A DNA stretch of 64,000 nucleotides. It comes from Siderastrea radians (taxonomy: Eukaryota > Cnidaria > Anthozoa > Scleractinia > Rhizangiidae). Positions 22,986 through 34,800 of this stretch are shown here, in pieces. Made by a program: the position numbers and the translations under genes. A model generated the notes under the pieces. That model was not told the DNA's origin. It did no database searches and saw only the letters and a list, made by a program, of their open reading frames with translations. The stretch covers positions 59,090,358 through 59,154,357 of the forward strand of contig OZ024889.1 of the NCBI GenBank assembly GCA_964017195.1. Direction: 5' to 3'. The stretch's first letter is position 1; each line of letters starts with the position of its first letter.

Positions 22986-25509
22986 GGACGTACGCAAGAA
23001 AATCTTCTACAACACAGATTTTTTTTATACTTTTGCTACAGTCCGACAAAGAGATACCTATGGCAGAAATGCAAAAAAAAAACTGCATGGGGGCTCACTG
23101 ACTTCGTTTTCGAAGTAAAGCGCGTGGAAAACTACCTTTAATTTTGACAAATCGGTCCTCGAAACTCGGCATGGCCTCAGTGGTTGTTAGGTGAAAAATA
23201 TTAAAAATGATTCGCTGTGGACCCACTTTCTCAGTCAAATTTCATTCAAGTGAGTCTGTCAAGTAAATAATTTGAACCACTGTCATCCTTTGATTAGTTA
23301 AACTTGACTTTTAAGATGGGATTTTGCCAACACCGTGCAGCTAAAATAATAGCCGGATTCGATGGTGCGTGGGCAGAAAAGTTGAAAAAATATCAAACTT
23401 CCATGACGCAGATTTTCTTCAATTTTCGCAAAACGTAGATCTGATAACTGATAAAGAAAGAGATCTATCAAAAGAAATCTCAGCGGTCCGTAATCCTGAA
23501 TCCAGGAAACTGGTGGGGTAATTTGGGTTTTCAGTTGAGTGTCGTAAAACCAAAAACAAAGTGATTACGCTAGCCAATCACAGCGAACCCAAATTACCCA
23601 ATGAACCAAGCAGAATTTGAAGGAAATGCCTGCGACATGCGACAGGTGGAGGAGAAGGCATGCGATAAAAACACTGGTTTTGGTTAACTTCTACTCGGTT
23701 GAGAAAGTGGCGCGAGCCGTTTTTGCTTAAGTTAAGCAAAACTGAAACTAACGGGAATTTCTTTCGACACTCAATTGGCAAACCACTCTGTCGCGGAATA
23801 CAACGAATCGAACAAAACAAGTTACCGGTAACTAACAAATACGCGACTCAAAGACCTAAAGAATTAATGTAAGTGGCAGGGTGTAACGTCAAAGTTTCAT
23901 TCGCCTAGCTACAAGCCGTGCAAAATTTTCCATTGCAGTTTCGTGTTATACAAACATTATCTTCCTTATTTTCTATGCCTCTGCGTCTAATGGTATAGGC
24001 CGTGCATCAGTCAATATAGATAACTTCAGGAAATCCTCATGCTAATTTCCATAAAGTAATTAAACAAAACGTTAAATTTTCCTAAGGCGCTCTCCACTGT
24101 TTGCAGATGATGCTTAAGTAATTACCTTTTTTCTTTCCAAAAGCCAACATAGAAAATTAGAAGTAAAATTTTAAGTTCCCGTTAAAATCAGGGTGTATCT
24201 GAATTATTCTTACATTTGAAAGGTGGTACCACGATGGGGTCTTGAGATAAAAAAATTCTAAGGTCTACTTCTTGAATTGTTGACTCAGCTTGAAGTCAAA
24301 TCATTCAGGATTCTCGTTTCAAAACGTTCATTGGGTTGCTAGGAAGAGATTAATTATAACTTTTCCCGAGGCGTGTAAATTTACCATTACGTAAATGGTC
24401 ACGCTTATTATTTCCTTAAGGAAGAACACCTACACCCATACGAGCACGCTACTCGTAAATAGCCAACTTTTTAGTAAAACGTTTCTAGTCTCGCTAACTT
24501 CGCAACTGAGTACTCATCCTACACAGGTTGAAACTGCTTTCGCCCGCGAATGAAAACGAAAGCCACACAGTTGGTACAGCCACGAGTGTGCGAATATGGC
24601 TTTTGGAAAAGAGTAAGGAGATCTGGGGTTGAGATAAAAAGCAGCCCTTCACACATCTTTAATACTGTAGTATACTAACGCACCTGATTATCAAGGTAAC
24701 TGAAATTAACATGACTAGAAATGACGCAAAATAAGGAAAGTTGTGTTCCAACCGAAAAAAAAACAATCATGTGAAAGACAAAGATTCCAAATGAAAGAAA
24801 CTGATGCGAATATAGAGTCTTGAATACTGTCGAACAAAGACGAGTATTTAATTGGTGATTACGAAGATATAGACACTTTCAAGAGCGAGGTTTAACGTGA
24901 AACTGCAAAAGACAAATTTAACCATTTTACTTTCAAAAATTCCATTGACAACGACAAATTAAAGCCACATGCCGCTTTCTGGTCGTCACCAAACTGCCAC
25001 AAACATTGATCGCAACATGATTGCGAAACATTTATTCAAATTCGAGACAAATCTAGGTAATTTTTATGTTGTCGCCGGCACATATATATATATATTATTT
25101 CACTTTCCGCCTCCGCTTTTCGCCACAACCATACTGACTAATTTTATTTCTCCGTTCTCTTTATTCTTTTTTCTTTTTCTTTGTAAAATTGTCAAATTGC
25201 CTACACCTGAGAACAATGTTCAAATTTTTCTTTGACAAAATAACCAGTAAAAAGAAATTAGTCAAATTAACGCTCCATTTACCGTACCGTGCAGCCCCCG
25301 GTCTGCACGCAATAATAAATACGGATGTTAGTTCGCGGAAATTAGTGAAAAAGTTCCAAAGAATTAACAGACGTTTGTTAGATGGAACGTCAATTTCCTG
25401 TTATAAGGTAAGCCCTCTCTAAAGATGTTATCATTCTGTCCTGTAGGCTATCGCTTGCTGATTTATTACTGGTACTTTTAAAGATACTGAAGAGACACAG
25501 GACTTAAAG

Positions 25510-26645
25510 ATGCATCCCCAGGAAAACATCACCTGCAACGGGACCACCTCGCCGGATTTTTTGACAGGAATATTTGTGACTCTCTCAGTAACTGGCATAA
25601 TAACAGCCACCCTGGGAAACTCGCTAGTTTTTCTTGCAGTGTACAAGGCAAAGACGCTCCGTACCTCAGCTAACTATCTTCTTGTGAGCCTGTCATTAGC
25701 AAGTCTCATGTTTGTCCCGGTTCTAGCGAGTTATGCCGCTTCTCTCATGATGAACGAGTGTAAGACAATACCGTCACAATTGTGTAAATGGTCGTCAAAA
25801 CTGGATTTTGCTTTATTCTGTGTGGTTATGGATCATCTCGCTATAATCTCTTTGGATCGCCTTGTCGCTATTAAAATGCCCATGAGGTAGGTTATAAAAC
25901 ATGTCTTGCAAATCGCAATCAAAATTAAATTGGGAATTATTCGCTCTAAAAGTAGAGGTGGAACGATCTTTCTCTCTGAGAACAAGGGGATATGATAAAA
26001 AAGCCATGCTGATTCAACGGTAGAAAAACTGTATATTTTTACCAATATTTCAAAAGGCACAGCCTTTCTTCTTCAGGGTCTTACAGAGAATGACGCTAAG
26101 GGCAAAAACGTTGCGATATGTACTTCCTACTTGCCGTGCCTTTTACTCCCAATTCCCGTCCCTCCCTTTGCGGATTTCCATATCTTTGCACCATTACTAT
26201 TACAAAATAATTTTATTTCCCTCCTATTCTACCTCCCATCCCTCCCCCCGTCCCCACTTTCCACTGAGACGCCATTTTATCCTGCTTTCCATCTCCTTCG
26301 ATCCCGGTTCTCGCCCTCTTCAGTTCCCCCGAGGTTCCCGCCCTGTCTTCCGCTGCGCCCACCTCCAATATCCCCCTCCCCTATTTTCATCAAAACCGTG
26401 TTTTTTGGGAGGCAGCGTGGCCGAGCGGTTAGGGCGCCGGTCTTGAAATCCGGAGGTCCCGGGTTCAAGCCCCGCTCTAAGCACTAGCTGGAGTTGTTCT
26501 CGGTGGCCCCGAGTTCAACTCCTCGGCAACTCTTGTAATTAGCCAACTGGTCTGCCTTCCCGCCAGTTGGGGTTCTTAAAGCCGTTATCTTCATTTAGAT
26601 TATTTCTTTCATTGTCCCTGAAAAGCCCCTCACGGGGAGTGGCCA

Positions 26646-26732
<87 letters not shown>

Positions 26733-27858
26733 AGGGCGTCTACACGAAATAGCCTTTTTCACAGACAACTTTTCTCGATTGCATCATGTATTTGAGTGTT
26801 GAGGAAAGGCAATGTCGGCCAAAAACCGCAACATTTCCGTAATTACCTCTGGTCCACGTTCGATTGCATTGTAATGTAAGTAAGAACAGTTATTTGTGAA
26901 AGGGCTATTTCCTTTGCAAAGGAAGCATGGTCAGTCAAGAGAATGTTTTAAGACGTTTACCTCCAAAGAATGACAAAAGTACAAATTTGAAACATTTTCT
27001 TAACTTTCCATTTGGTGAAAATAAAAGAAACCAATTTTGGATTTGTTGTTGTTATCGTTGTTTTCTTTTCGTTTTGAACTTCGACTCTTCTGGGAGTGAC
27101 AATATTTTCAATATTTGGCAATTTTATGTCTTTCTCTCTTAATTTTCCACAGATACTCAACCTTGGTGACCAAAAAACGCACACTGGCCACAATCACTGT
27201 ACTCTGGATTGCGGGCGCACTAGAAGGAGCTTTTTCAAACATTTTTCAGCGCATTCAACACAAGAAGGGTAAAATTCTACTCCAGCTGATTTATGGCTGC
27301 CTTCAACATAACATAATCCCTGAAGAAAGTGAATTAAAAACAATTGTGCCACATTTTCTGTCCCTGATGTCACTGACAGTCTTCGTGCCCAGTGGGGTGA
27401 TGCTAGTAACGCACGCGTGGATTTTCATCATCGCCATCAGACAATACCAGCGCATCCGCGTGATGGAGGACGCCGTGTCACTAAGACGCCTCACTGAACT
27501 GCGTGCCGCCAAGACGGTGGCGATCACCGTATTTTCGACATTAGCGTGTTATACGCCTCTGCTCGCCGTAACTTTCATTACAGCATTTGAGCCGCCAAGT
27601 GGTAACAAGCTAAATCCCAGTCAATTCAACGTCAAGTTTATCCTTTTACCAAGTCTTAAGATCTTGTATTTGTTGGCCATAAGTTTAAACCCTTTAATTT
27701 TCGCTTTAAAAAGCAGGCCTTTCAAGGAGGCGTTCAAACGGATTTTACTATCTTTTAACGTGCATCTTAACATTTCACTTACAAGGGGGACCCTTTTTGC
27801 AGGAAATAATTTAGAGTTAACAGCAACAAAAACTAAGGATGTTACAACAGCGGTGTAA
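25510..27858 (+). CDS. Class A (rhodopsin-like) GPCR, orphan, two exons
   Basis: Exons 25510-25886 and 27153-27858 join in phase (ATG AG|GTAGGT ... TTCCACAG|A TAC) to give 360 residues, a normal length for a small-ligand class A receptor. Seven hydrophobic segments are visible. There are N-glycosylation sites in the first ten residues, GN at 36-37 (TM1), Cys92 at the start of TM3, and DRL (116-118) in place of DRY. TM6 has CYTP (258-261) in place of CWxP, and TM7 has NPLIF (305-309) in place of NPxxY. The usual TM2 Asp (2.50) is Ser65 (LSLASL). The overall look is nearest to amine/melatonin-like cnidarian orphan receptors, but the ligand is unknown. It should act at the plasma membrane through G proteins. 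The intron holds a tRNA-Ser SINE. It converges on nicalin (minus). AATAAA at 28026 is a likely poly(A) signal. A near-copy with one frameshift is at 8643-10947. Confidence 0.85.
26408..26731 (+). mobile_element. tRNA-Ser(UGA)-derived SINE
   Basis: The head at about 26411-26480 keeps the A box TGGCCGAGCGGTTAGGGC, the anticodon arm TCTTGAAATCC (anticodon TGA) and the B box GGGTTCAAGCCCC. A body of about 150 bp follows, with CGGTGGCCCCGAGTTCAACT and AGCCCCTCACGGGGAGTGG, then a long (TTA)n-type tail. It lies inside the GPCR intron. The long unrelated body and tail, and the damaged copy in unit A, mark it as a SINE and not a tRNA gene. Confidence 0.85.
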
Positions 27859-28025
27859 CCTCAGAGTTTTCGAATTGCTAAAAAAATCCTTAATAATTCA
27901 GGAGGAAAATGCAATAAAAATGAAGATCCACAAATTGGGTGCACATTTCTTCCTCATTTCCAAAAACTATTCCTCTGATTTACACGCCTAAAACGAACCT
28001 GCATACCAGAGAGAGAGAGAGAGTC

Positions 28026-28031
28026 AATAAA
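28026..28031 (+). promoter_or_regulatory. Likely poly(A) signal of the intact GPCR gene
   Basis: AATAAA, about 170 bp after the stop codon. The matching site in unit A reads AATAAG (11115-11120). Inferred from position and motif only. Confidence 0.45.
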
Positions 28032-28619
28032 CATGAATATTTAGATGCATTTGGTGTTCGTGTTGTGTCCCATTCAATCTCGCCGTTGGCCTCAAGTTAG
28101 TAAATCGAATATAACACCACCACTACTTCTGTATACACCTGATTGGAAAAACGTTGTCTGTTAAAAAGTACAAACCGAACCATGAACGATGCGACATAAT
28201 GGAATTCTGGGAAAACAGCACGGCAAGCTTGTTACTCCGTTCCGTTTATTGATATTCAAGGTATTTTTTATCCAGGGAGAGTTTTGGAGTATACCTATCA
28301 GTTTTATTTTTTCCGTGCCATTACGATGTGCACGGTGTCTGAGAATCAAAGCAGGTTCTTCCGCTTCCCAGAATACCATTGGTTCGCATAGTTCATGGTT
28401 TTTGCTTTAAAAGGTCTAAGAAAACTGTCCCAACAAAAGGTTCGGAGAATGTAGAAAAACACCAACGGGTACCGTCTTAAGCAGCTGGACCTATCTTCAC
28501 GTTTTTTTGAAGTGTAGTTTCACTCCCTTCAGACTTGGTGAACGGGAACCCACAGGAGGGGGGGGGGGGGTGCGTGGGGTGCTCAATCGAGTTTCGCACG
28601 TGCAGGCTCAGACATAAAC

Positions 28620-28916
28620 GGCGCTTTCCATTCGATTAAAAATCCCGGTTTGAAATTTCGAAAATTTCACGTGGCAAATGGAACGGTAAATCGGGAAATT
28701 TTCCGGTTGGTTGTACCAGCCCGGTTGGACGGAACCGTTTCCATTCAGTTTCGGACAAAAATTTCCAGAAATAAACGACAGAGAGGTACTGCAAACCGAT
28801 TTTTTTTCGAATGGAATAGTAATTCCCGATCAGAAAGGTCCCACCCTGGTCCGACAGAAAAAAAAAAAAACGGTCCACCTCGAAAGTTGGACCTTCTTTC
28901 CCGAATGGAAAGCGCC
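28620..28916. mobile_element. MITE with GGCGCTTTCCATTCG ends (unit B)
   Basis: Inverted ends GGCGCTTTCCATTCG and CGAATGGAAAGCGCC flank a non-coding body. It is orthologous to 11700-11948 in unit A and is longer here, mainly by an A-rich stretch near 28858-28870. Confidence 0.75.
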
Positions 28917-29285
28917 TGAAGTTTAAACCACAACCTTTTCATACAATAATTTTTTTATCGAAATGGTTCTCCTCCATTTTCCCAGGACAAAACTTGCGCT
29001 TTGTATACCTCACAGATAAGCCAAAAAACGCAAATCTATGCGGGGCTTTACGTCACTTGAGGGCTCCAGCTTTTGTATGAATTTAAACGCTGTCATTTCT
29101 GGCAAAATTTCGCAACCCTTTTAAGCACTGGTACTCAGCTGATATCGCTTTCACTAAAAACATCAATCTTCCCTACCCCTTTGCGTACCCTTCCTGTGTA
29201 GATCACCGGAGAGAGCAGTCTCACAGCGCCCACCCCACTCCGGTATTTCGAAGATTTAAATTGAATTCCCAAATTAACGCATCCA

Positions 29286-29320
29286 CTGTCAATGAATAAT
29301 TCAAAATTATTCATTGACAG
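29286..29320. repeat. Perfect 16-bp hairpin (unit B)
   Basis: The same arm (CTGTCAATGAATAATT), loop (CAA) and complementary arm as at 12383-12417, without a single change, although the flanks differ between units. Confidence 0.85.
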
Positions 29321-29887
29321 AAGTATTGTATTGAAAATTGCAATGAAAAATTGAAAATTCGCTGCGAGATTTCGGATCGCCTAGGACATTCCTCGAGTTG
29401 ACTTCGAACGTTACTTGGTGTAACCTAAGATGTAAATCATCATTCAATCGGACGAGTAATTTTGGAGACTTCATTCAAATCTTCAAAACAACGGACACTC
29501 CTGACGTAGACTGAATGTACGACACTTCTACGGGAAAATATTCTATACTTCGACAACACATACCTAATTATTGGACAATAGTTTATGGTCTTATTGAGCC
29601 CCGAAATTAGACCATTTCCGAATTGCCTTCAGCCCCACTATCAAAGCGAGGCTTGGTAGACACCTTTTTACGTGAAAATAACGAGTCTTATCATTATGTA
29701 AATGAAGATCATTTTCATATGAATGGCCTTGCACCAGGCCTCGTTGCAAAGACAACTCAGAGATAGTCTGTTTTCTCCAAGCCAGTGAGATTTTCAGACA
29801 CTCTCAGTCCAAGGAAAAAATTTAGACAGTTTCTTGCACTTTTAACTCTGAAACAATAAATTGACATGAAGCAACTGTGTTGACACA

Positions 29888-29893
29888 TTTATT
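29888..29893 (-). promoter_or_regulatory. Possible poly(A) signal of nicalin
   Basis: TTTATT on the plus strand is AATAAA on the minus strand, about 790 nt after the nicalin stop. It is conserved in unit A near 13012. No nearer strong candidate was weighed in detail. Confidence 0.35.
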
Positions 29894-30286
29894 ATATTTC
29901 TCACATTTGTAGAAAAAAAAAACATTAGAAAATTCTTGTTACCACGCAATGTTACCAGAGCTTTATATCAAAAGAAACTACATCACAATGGGCACACTAA
30001 AAAGTACTCTTCTTTTAATGACAACCCACAGGGAGGTTGATGCCTCGACCCCAGCTAAATACGTGGTATTATTACTGCTGTTTATTCTTTACATTCGACA
30101 CTGGTCTTGGAAGAATTTCACTTAAAATGGAGAAGTTCTGTAACAAAAAACAAGAGAGATCTTTTACACTGTTTCTCCATGAAAATACTCAATGAGTCTT
30201 ACATACAACAGTTATACAATGCCTCTCAGAAAATAGCATGGAATAAAGTAGAATCCTGATGACTTAAACCGTCTGATGGGGAAACC

Positions 30287-30420
30287 GGTGTCCTAGCGGA
30301 TTCCCCCCCCCCCCAGAATTGGACCCCCCCAGTCCAAATCCGCCAGCGAAAATGTGGATGTGGACCCCCATGGTCAACATCTGTGGGGGAGGGGGGGGGG
30401 TCCAAATCCGCTGTGACACC
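30287..30420. mobile_element. MITE with GGTGTC ends and G/C runs (unit B)
   Basis: Counterpart of 13408-13540: the ends GGTGTCCTAGCGGATT and (inverted) GGTGTCACAGCGGATT flank a C-run/G-run palindrome. Confidence 0.75.
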
Positions 30421-30683
30421 GACACAAAACTGCTATATGTCAAATGTTTAAAGAACGTAATTTACTGTAGTAACATCCTCTTAAAATAGGTGAATCAGGG
30501 GAAATGCTGTTGGTTCGAATTAGCGAGAAGTTTGAATTGATGGGGGTGCGGGTGACAGAGTTTCTACCAAATGAAAGAGAAAATATTCGATCCTCTTTCC
30601 AATTTGGTTAAAGGAGCTACAGATGTACCAAATCTCTTCTGGACTCTTCCATGGTTGTCTAGGACTGTTTTATCCGTGGTTGT

Positions 30684-31747
30684 CTAAACCTGCTTTAGTG
30701 TTGAAACCAACAAACAAAAGTTCAAACATACCACAAGGGCCAGATAGAAGAGTCCAAGATATGTTGCAATGCCAACAGCAAGAAATAAGTCGAAAATGGC
30801 TGGCTTCACTCTACAACAAGACAACATAACCGCAACATGTTCTAATTCTTTTTTAATACCAGTAAAACTTAACGATACGATGTGACATGATACAGGTTCG
30901 AAATTTAGTGTTATACTCATATCTTAAATTTATGTAGGTTTGTATTGCAATTTCACTTCAGAAACCTCCGTAAGATACAAATAGCGGACAGAATTGAACT
31001 GCCCCGCATGGAGAATTTTTAACCGAGCAAGAATGTTTTCTTGTTGCTGGCCAAAAGGAATGCAGTTTCTTGAGATGCCTGCACATGTCAAGTGATGTCA
31101 AGCGATAACACGCATTACTGAGGAAAAAATGATATTGCGCACACGAATAAATTTCTTTCCAAAAATCCAAAATATTATTGCATCGGTATACACCCATAAA
31201 AACAGCAGGCAGTCTTGGGAATAAATTGCTATGACAAAAGTGAAGCAAGTGAGTGGCCAATAATGTAATGACATGCACTGTGTTCTTACCTATAGGCAAA
31301 CATAGTTGTGTCTGGTTTGTCATAAAACACAAATTCAGGATCCCTGAGAGAGAAGGCACATGTTAAAATGAGCCAGTTTTATGCATTTATGATGAAGAAA
31401 AATGACAGTTATCAAAAAACCTTTCAACTTAAAGGTGATCATAAACCAAGTGGGAGAATTTGCCAAACAACGAAGACGTCAATTCATAAACTGTTGCATG
31501 ACTATCTGGTGGCGTGCTTGACTTGCTTGACTGAACGACTGACTACTTGACTGATTGACTGGCTGACTGACTGACCGATTGACTGACTGACTGACTGACT
31601 GACTGACTAATTGACCAAATGAACGACCGACTGACTGACTAATTGACTGAATGACTGCACGACTGACTGACCAACCGACCGACTGACTGACTGAATGACT
31701 GACTGACCGACTGACTAATTGACTGACTGACTGACTGACTGACTGAC

Positions 31748-31810
<63 letters not shown>

Positions 31811-34800
31811 CATTAAGAACTCACCTTCTATCAGCTTTGGCTGAGAATCTCTTAACATCCTTTACAAATTTTGAGAAACTCTGAACAGAAACAAAAAATT
31901 TACTAGACAAAGTTAGTACATACAATTACCTCAACTACCACTTTCTTAAAAACAGGCAAGTAGAAAGAAGTACACAGTCACAAGTTACGTACAGTAAAGA
32001 CAATGCTGTGAGTAGAATTCTTGAAAAAAATCTCTTCTCAAAGACTTAACCTCTTTTCATACGTTGCCTTATTTTCATGAAATTAAGATTTCGCTGTATT
32101 CTTGGTTGAAAAAGCCTCTACTTCTTGTGGCTCCAAAATGTTCACAAGTACTCAGGGAATGCATGGAAACACTGCCAGCTACAATTCCTTTTTAGTCCCA
32201 TAATTGTTAACCGGCCGTCGCCATGGCGACCGCCGGTTTATAAAATGGACACGGTTTTTGGTGAAAGCAAGTTGGCTTAACATACGAAGAAAGTGCTGTA
32301 AAGCTTGTGGTACGGGTACTCAAGAGCGGTACTGTCTTATATAAGACGCATGCGCATATAAGTCTTGTGAATGTTACCTTCGTATGTTTTTGTCGTTTAA
32401 TTTACAGTATTTAAATATGAACGGCGAAGGGTTGTTAAGATTGGGTTTTTTTGTATTTGTCTTGTTTTTTAACGGCTAGGGAGAAACGAGACTCAAGCGA
32501 AGCACGCGTATGTTATTGTTTATGTGTCCCGGAGTCCCAGACATGCGGTATGCTTAGCGGCGCGAAAGATTTCGCTCGATTTATTTCACTTAAATGAGGA
32601 ACAATGGCAAAGCACAGTCCATCAGTCACATTATTAAAGAACCGACATTCACCTGTTCTGTGTTGCTGTACTTCCACCAACATATTAAACTCGGACAAAT
32701 ACTTTTAATTAGTTGCGCTCACACGTGTGAGAAATGAACATGGTCACTCAGATGAAATAATACCCGAAGTCTTAATTGGAAAAACGCATTATGTTTGTAA
32801 AAATAGTTCCACTCATTACGCTGAAGTCGATATCACATTTTAAATCTTCGAAGTAAACCAAAAAAGTCTGAAGGAAACTAAAACTTCGCGATTCGAAAGA
32901 AATTCGGCACGTCAATTCTAACCTGAGTAAACACAAATCTGCCGTATGCAAATTTGGTATGATTTGCTTGAATGACATTTCGTAACGCAATGCATGAGCA
33001 GTTCTCTAAGCCGTCAAGACAGCAAGCCCTGGGCAGCAAGCTGTGTCGAAAGGCGAATGTGTAGTTGAAATCATATGTCTATGCTATTTCTTCGAGTATC
33101 CCTTTTTTGCTGGGAAATTAAACTGGTAAAGATGCAGGGATTCTTGATGACTTCACCCACGCGATGGCATGACCTCCTGCATGTGTAAGTCTTGTCTTGT
33201 GTTGCCTGTCAAAGAAGAGTTCGCGCAGTTTGCCACAATTATAGCTTTTGGACCTTTTTGTTTCTATTTCTTGGATGGAATAAAAAACTGAATTGAGTCA
33301 GTTCTGAGTTGAACCCGTATCACTGTATCTGAGACACGCTTAAAAAAATTGTTCATGTTTTGTCATGTGCCGGAGATCATGTTAAGCTGAGTCATCAGAG
33401 TTTAAACATTACGTCATCCAGTACCGCTATAGTCAAAATATTGTGTCACACAATCACACTTTTCGTCACGCCGGTTCGTAAAAAGAGAGGATCGCGCTAA
33501 CATTTGTGAAACCTAGGGGTGGGGAGGGTCAGAATGGCCGGTTAAAATGCCCAATGGGCTTTCTTGTTATTTAATTTCTTTACCTGCTCCAGCCCAGAGA
33601 GAAATGGATGGTCCTTGTTAAACAGCTGAGCTGCCCGAGCTTGAGAGCCAAGGTAATCCATCCATGTTTTAACAAAATGTGAATCTCCAGCCTAAAAATA
33701 AAAAAGAAATAAAAAAGAGAGGGGTGAACAAAGGATATAATATTCTGAGAATACAATTTGGTCAAAAAAACCCAAAAGCAAACGCAGTTATCTCTAGCCT
33801 CCTGCCTTCTTAAGGACGGTGCCTCCTACTACAGATGTATTTTTGCGAAGGTTACGACTATGGAGAAAAAGTAGATCTTAGCAAGAGTTATTGGAATCTA
33901 AAATGAAAAATGTGGGTGGCCACGCATTTTTCAGAGATACTAGTTAAGCGACCATAATTCTAAAAAAGCAATAAAATAGAAAGAATGTATGGCAGTTTCT
34001 TTCCAAATTTAGGCTCAATTATCTCTAAAAAATGCGAGGTTACCCCCAATTTTCTTTTTGGATTCTGATAGCCCTTGCTAAGACCTTCTTTTTCCACCTA
34101 GTCATAAACCGCGCAAAAATATATTGTATTGGTGGGCAAATTCCTTAAGAAACTTGGATATCCCAAGATGCGCAGAACGTATGTGCAGTAACAAAAGGAG
34201 GCACCGTCCTTAATGTGAATTGTTTCTCAAAAGGGGTACTCCGCTAGACAGTCAACTCTTGAATTGTAGACACCTTGCTATTACGCCAATATGGACACAC
34301 CATTATTATGGACAGGAACTGAAGTCCCAGAGAATAAGAATTACTGAAAACAACTCACGCCATTACGGACTCTCTCTCCATTATAAACACCAAATCTTGG
34401 TCTCAATGGCATCCATTTCAACGAGAGTTGACTGTATAAGCTATGTAGGCTTAGATATGTACCATTCTTAAAGGTATGGTTTTTGAGATCCTTGGTCTAA
34501 AAATGGGTAATGGATTTTGGTCTGAGATTGGGTATGGTTTCAAGGGGACCATGTATAAAAAACCCATTTATCACCTTGGACCATTGAAAAAGAGAGAAAG
34601 AAAGTTACCAAACTATCCTTTGATATCATAAAGCAAAATAAAGTATTATGGTTGGAAACAGGGTTAAAGTTTGATGAACAAAGCATCACACCCCCACAAA
34701 AAATCCAAGGAGTGACCCCCCCCCCCCAACAAAATTAATGATTCTACAGACAAGAAACAATAGATAGCCAACAACAATTTCTCCAACACCATGCAATACT

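Larger units (their letters stand above)
16036..33878. repeat. Segmental duplication, unit B (intact copy)
   Basis: The second copy of the block at 3038-15589, in direct orientation. It is longer because of a DIRS-like relic (about 18470-22240) and a TTAA-flanked element (32211-33541). It holds an open fucosyltransferase-like gene, an open GPCR gene and the real last four exons of nicalin. The right limit lies inside the MITE at 33810-34213, which continues intact here, so B keeps the ancestral right flank. The left flank of A (before 3038) is the ancestral left flank. Confidence 0.92.

Noticed and set aside
26411..26482. tRNA-Ser gene
   Set aside because: The head is tRNA-like, but it continues into a SINE body and simple-repeat tail and has a damaged paralogue at 9531.
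26567..26752. Poly-Tyr open frame
   Set aside because: It is a translation of the (TTA)n tail of the SINE.
30684..30730. Extra nicalin intron starting at GTATGT within exon 16
   Set aside because: Reading through gives a tail ([11 protein letters not shown]) that aligns with the human C-terminus, and no downstream exon was found.
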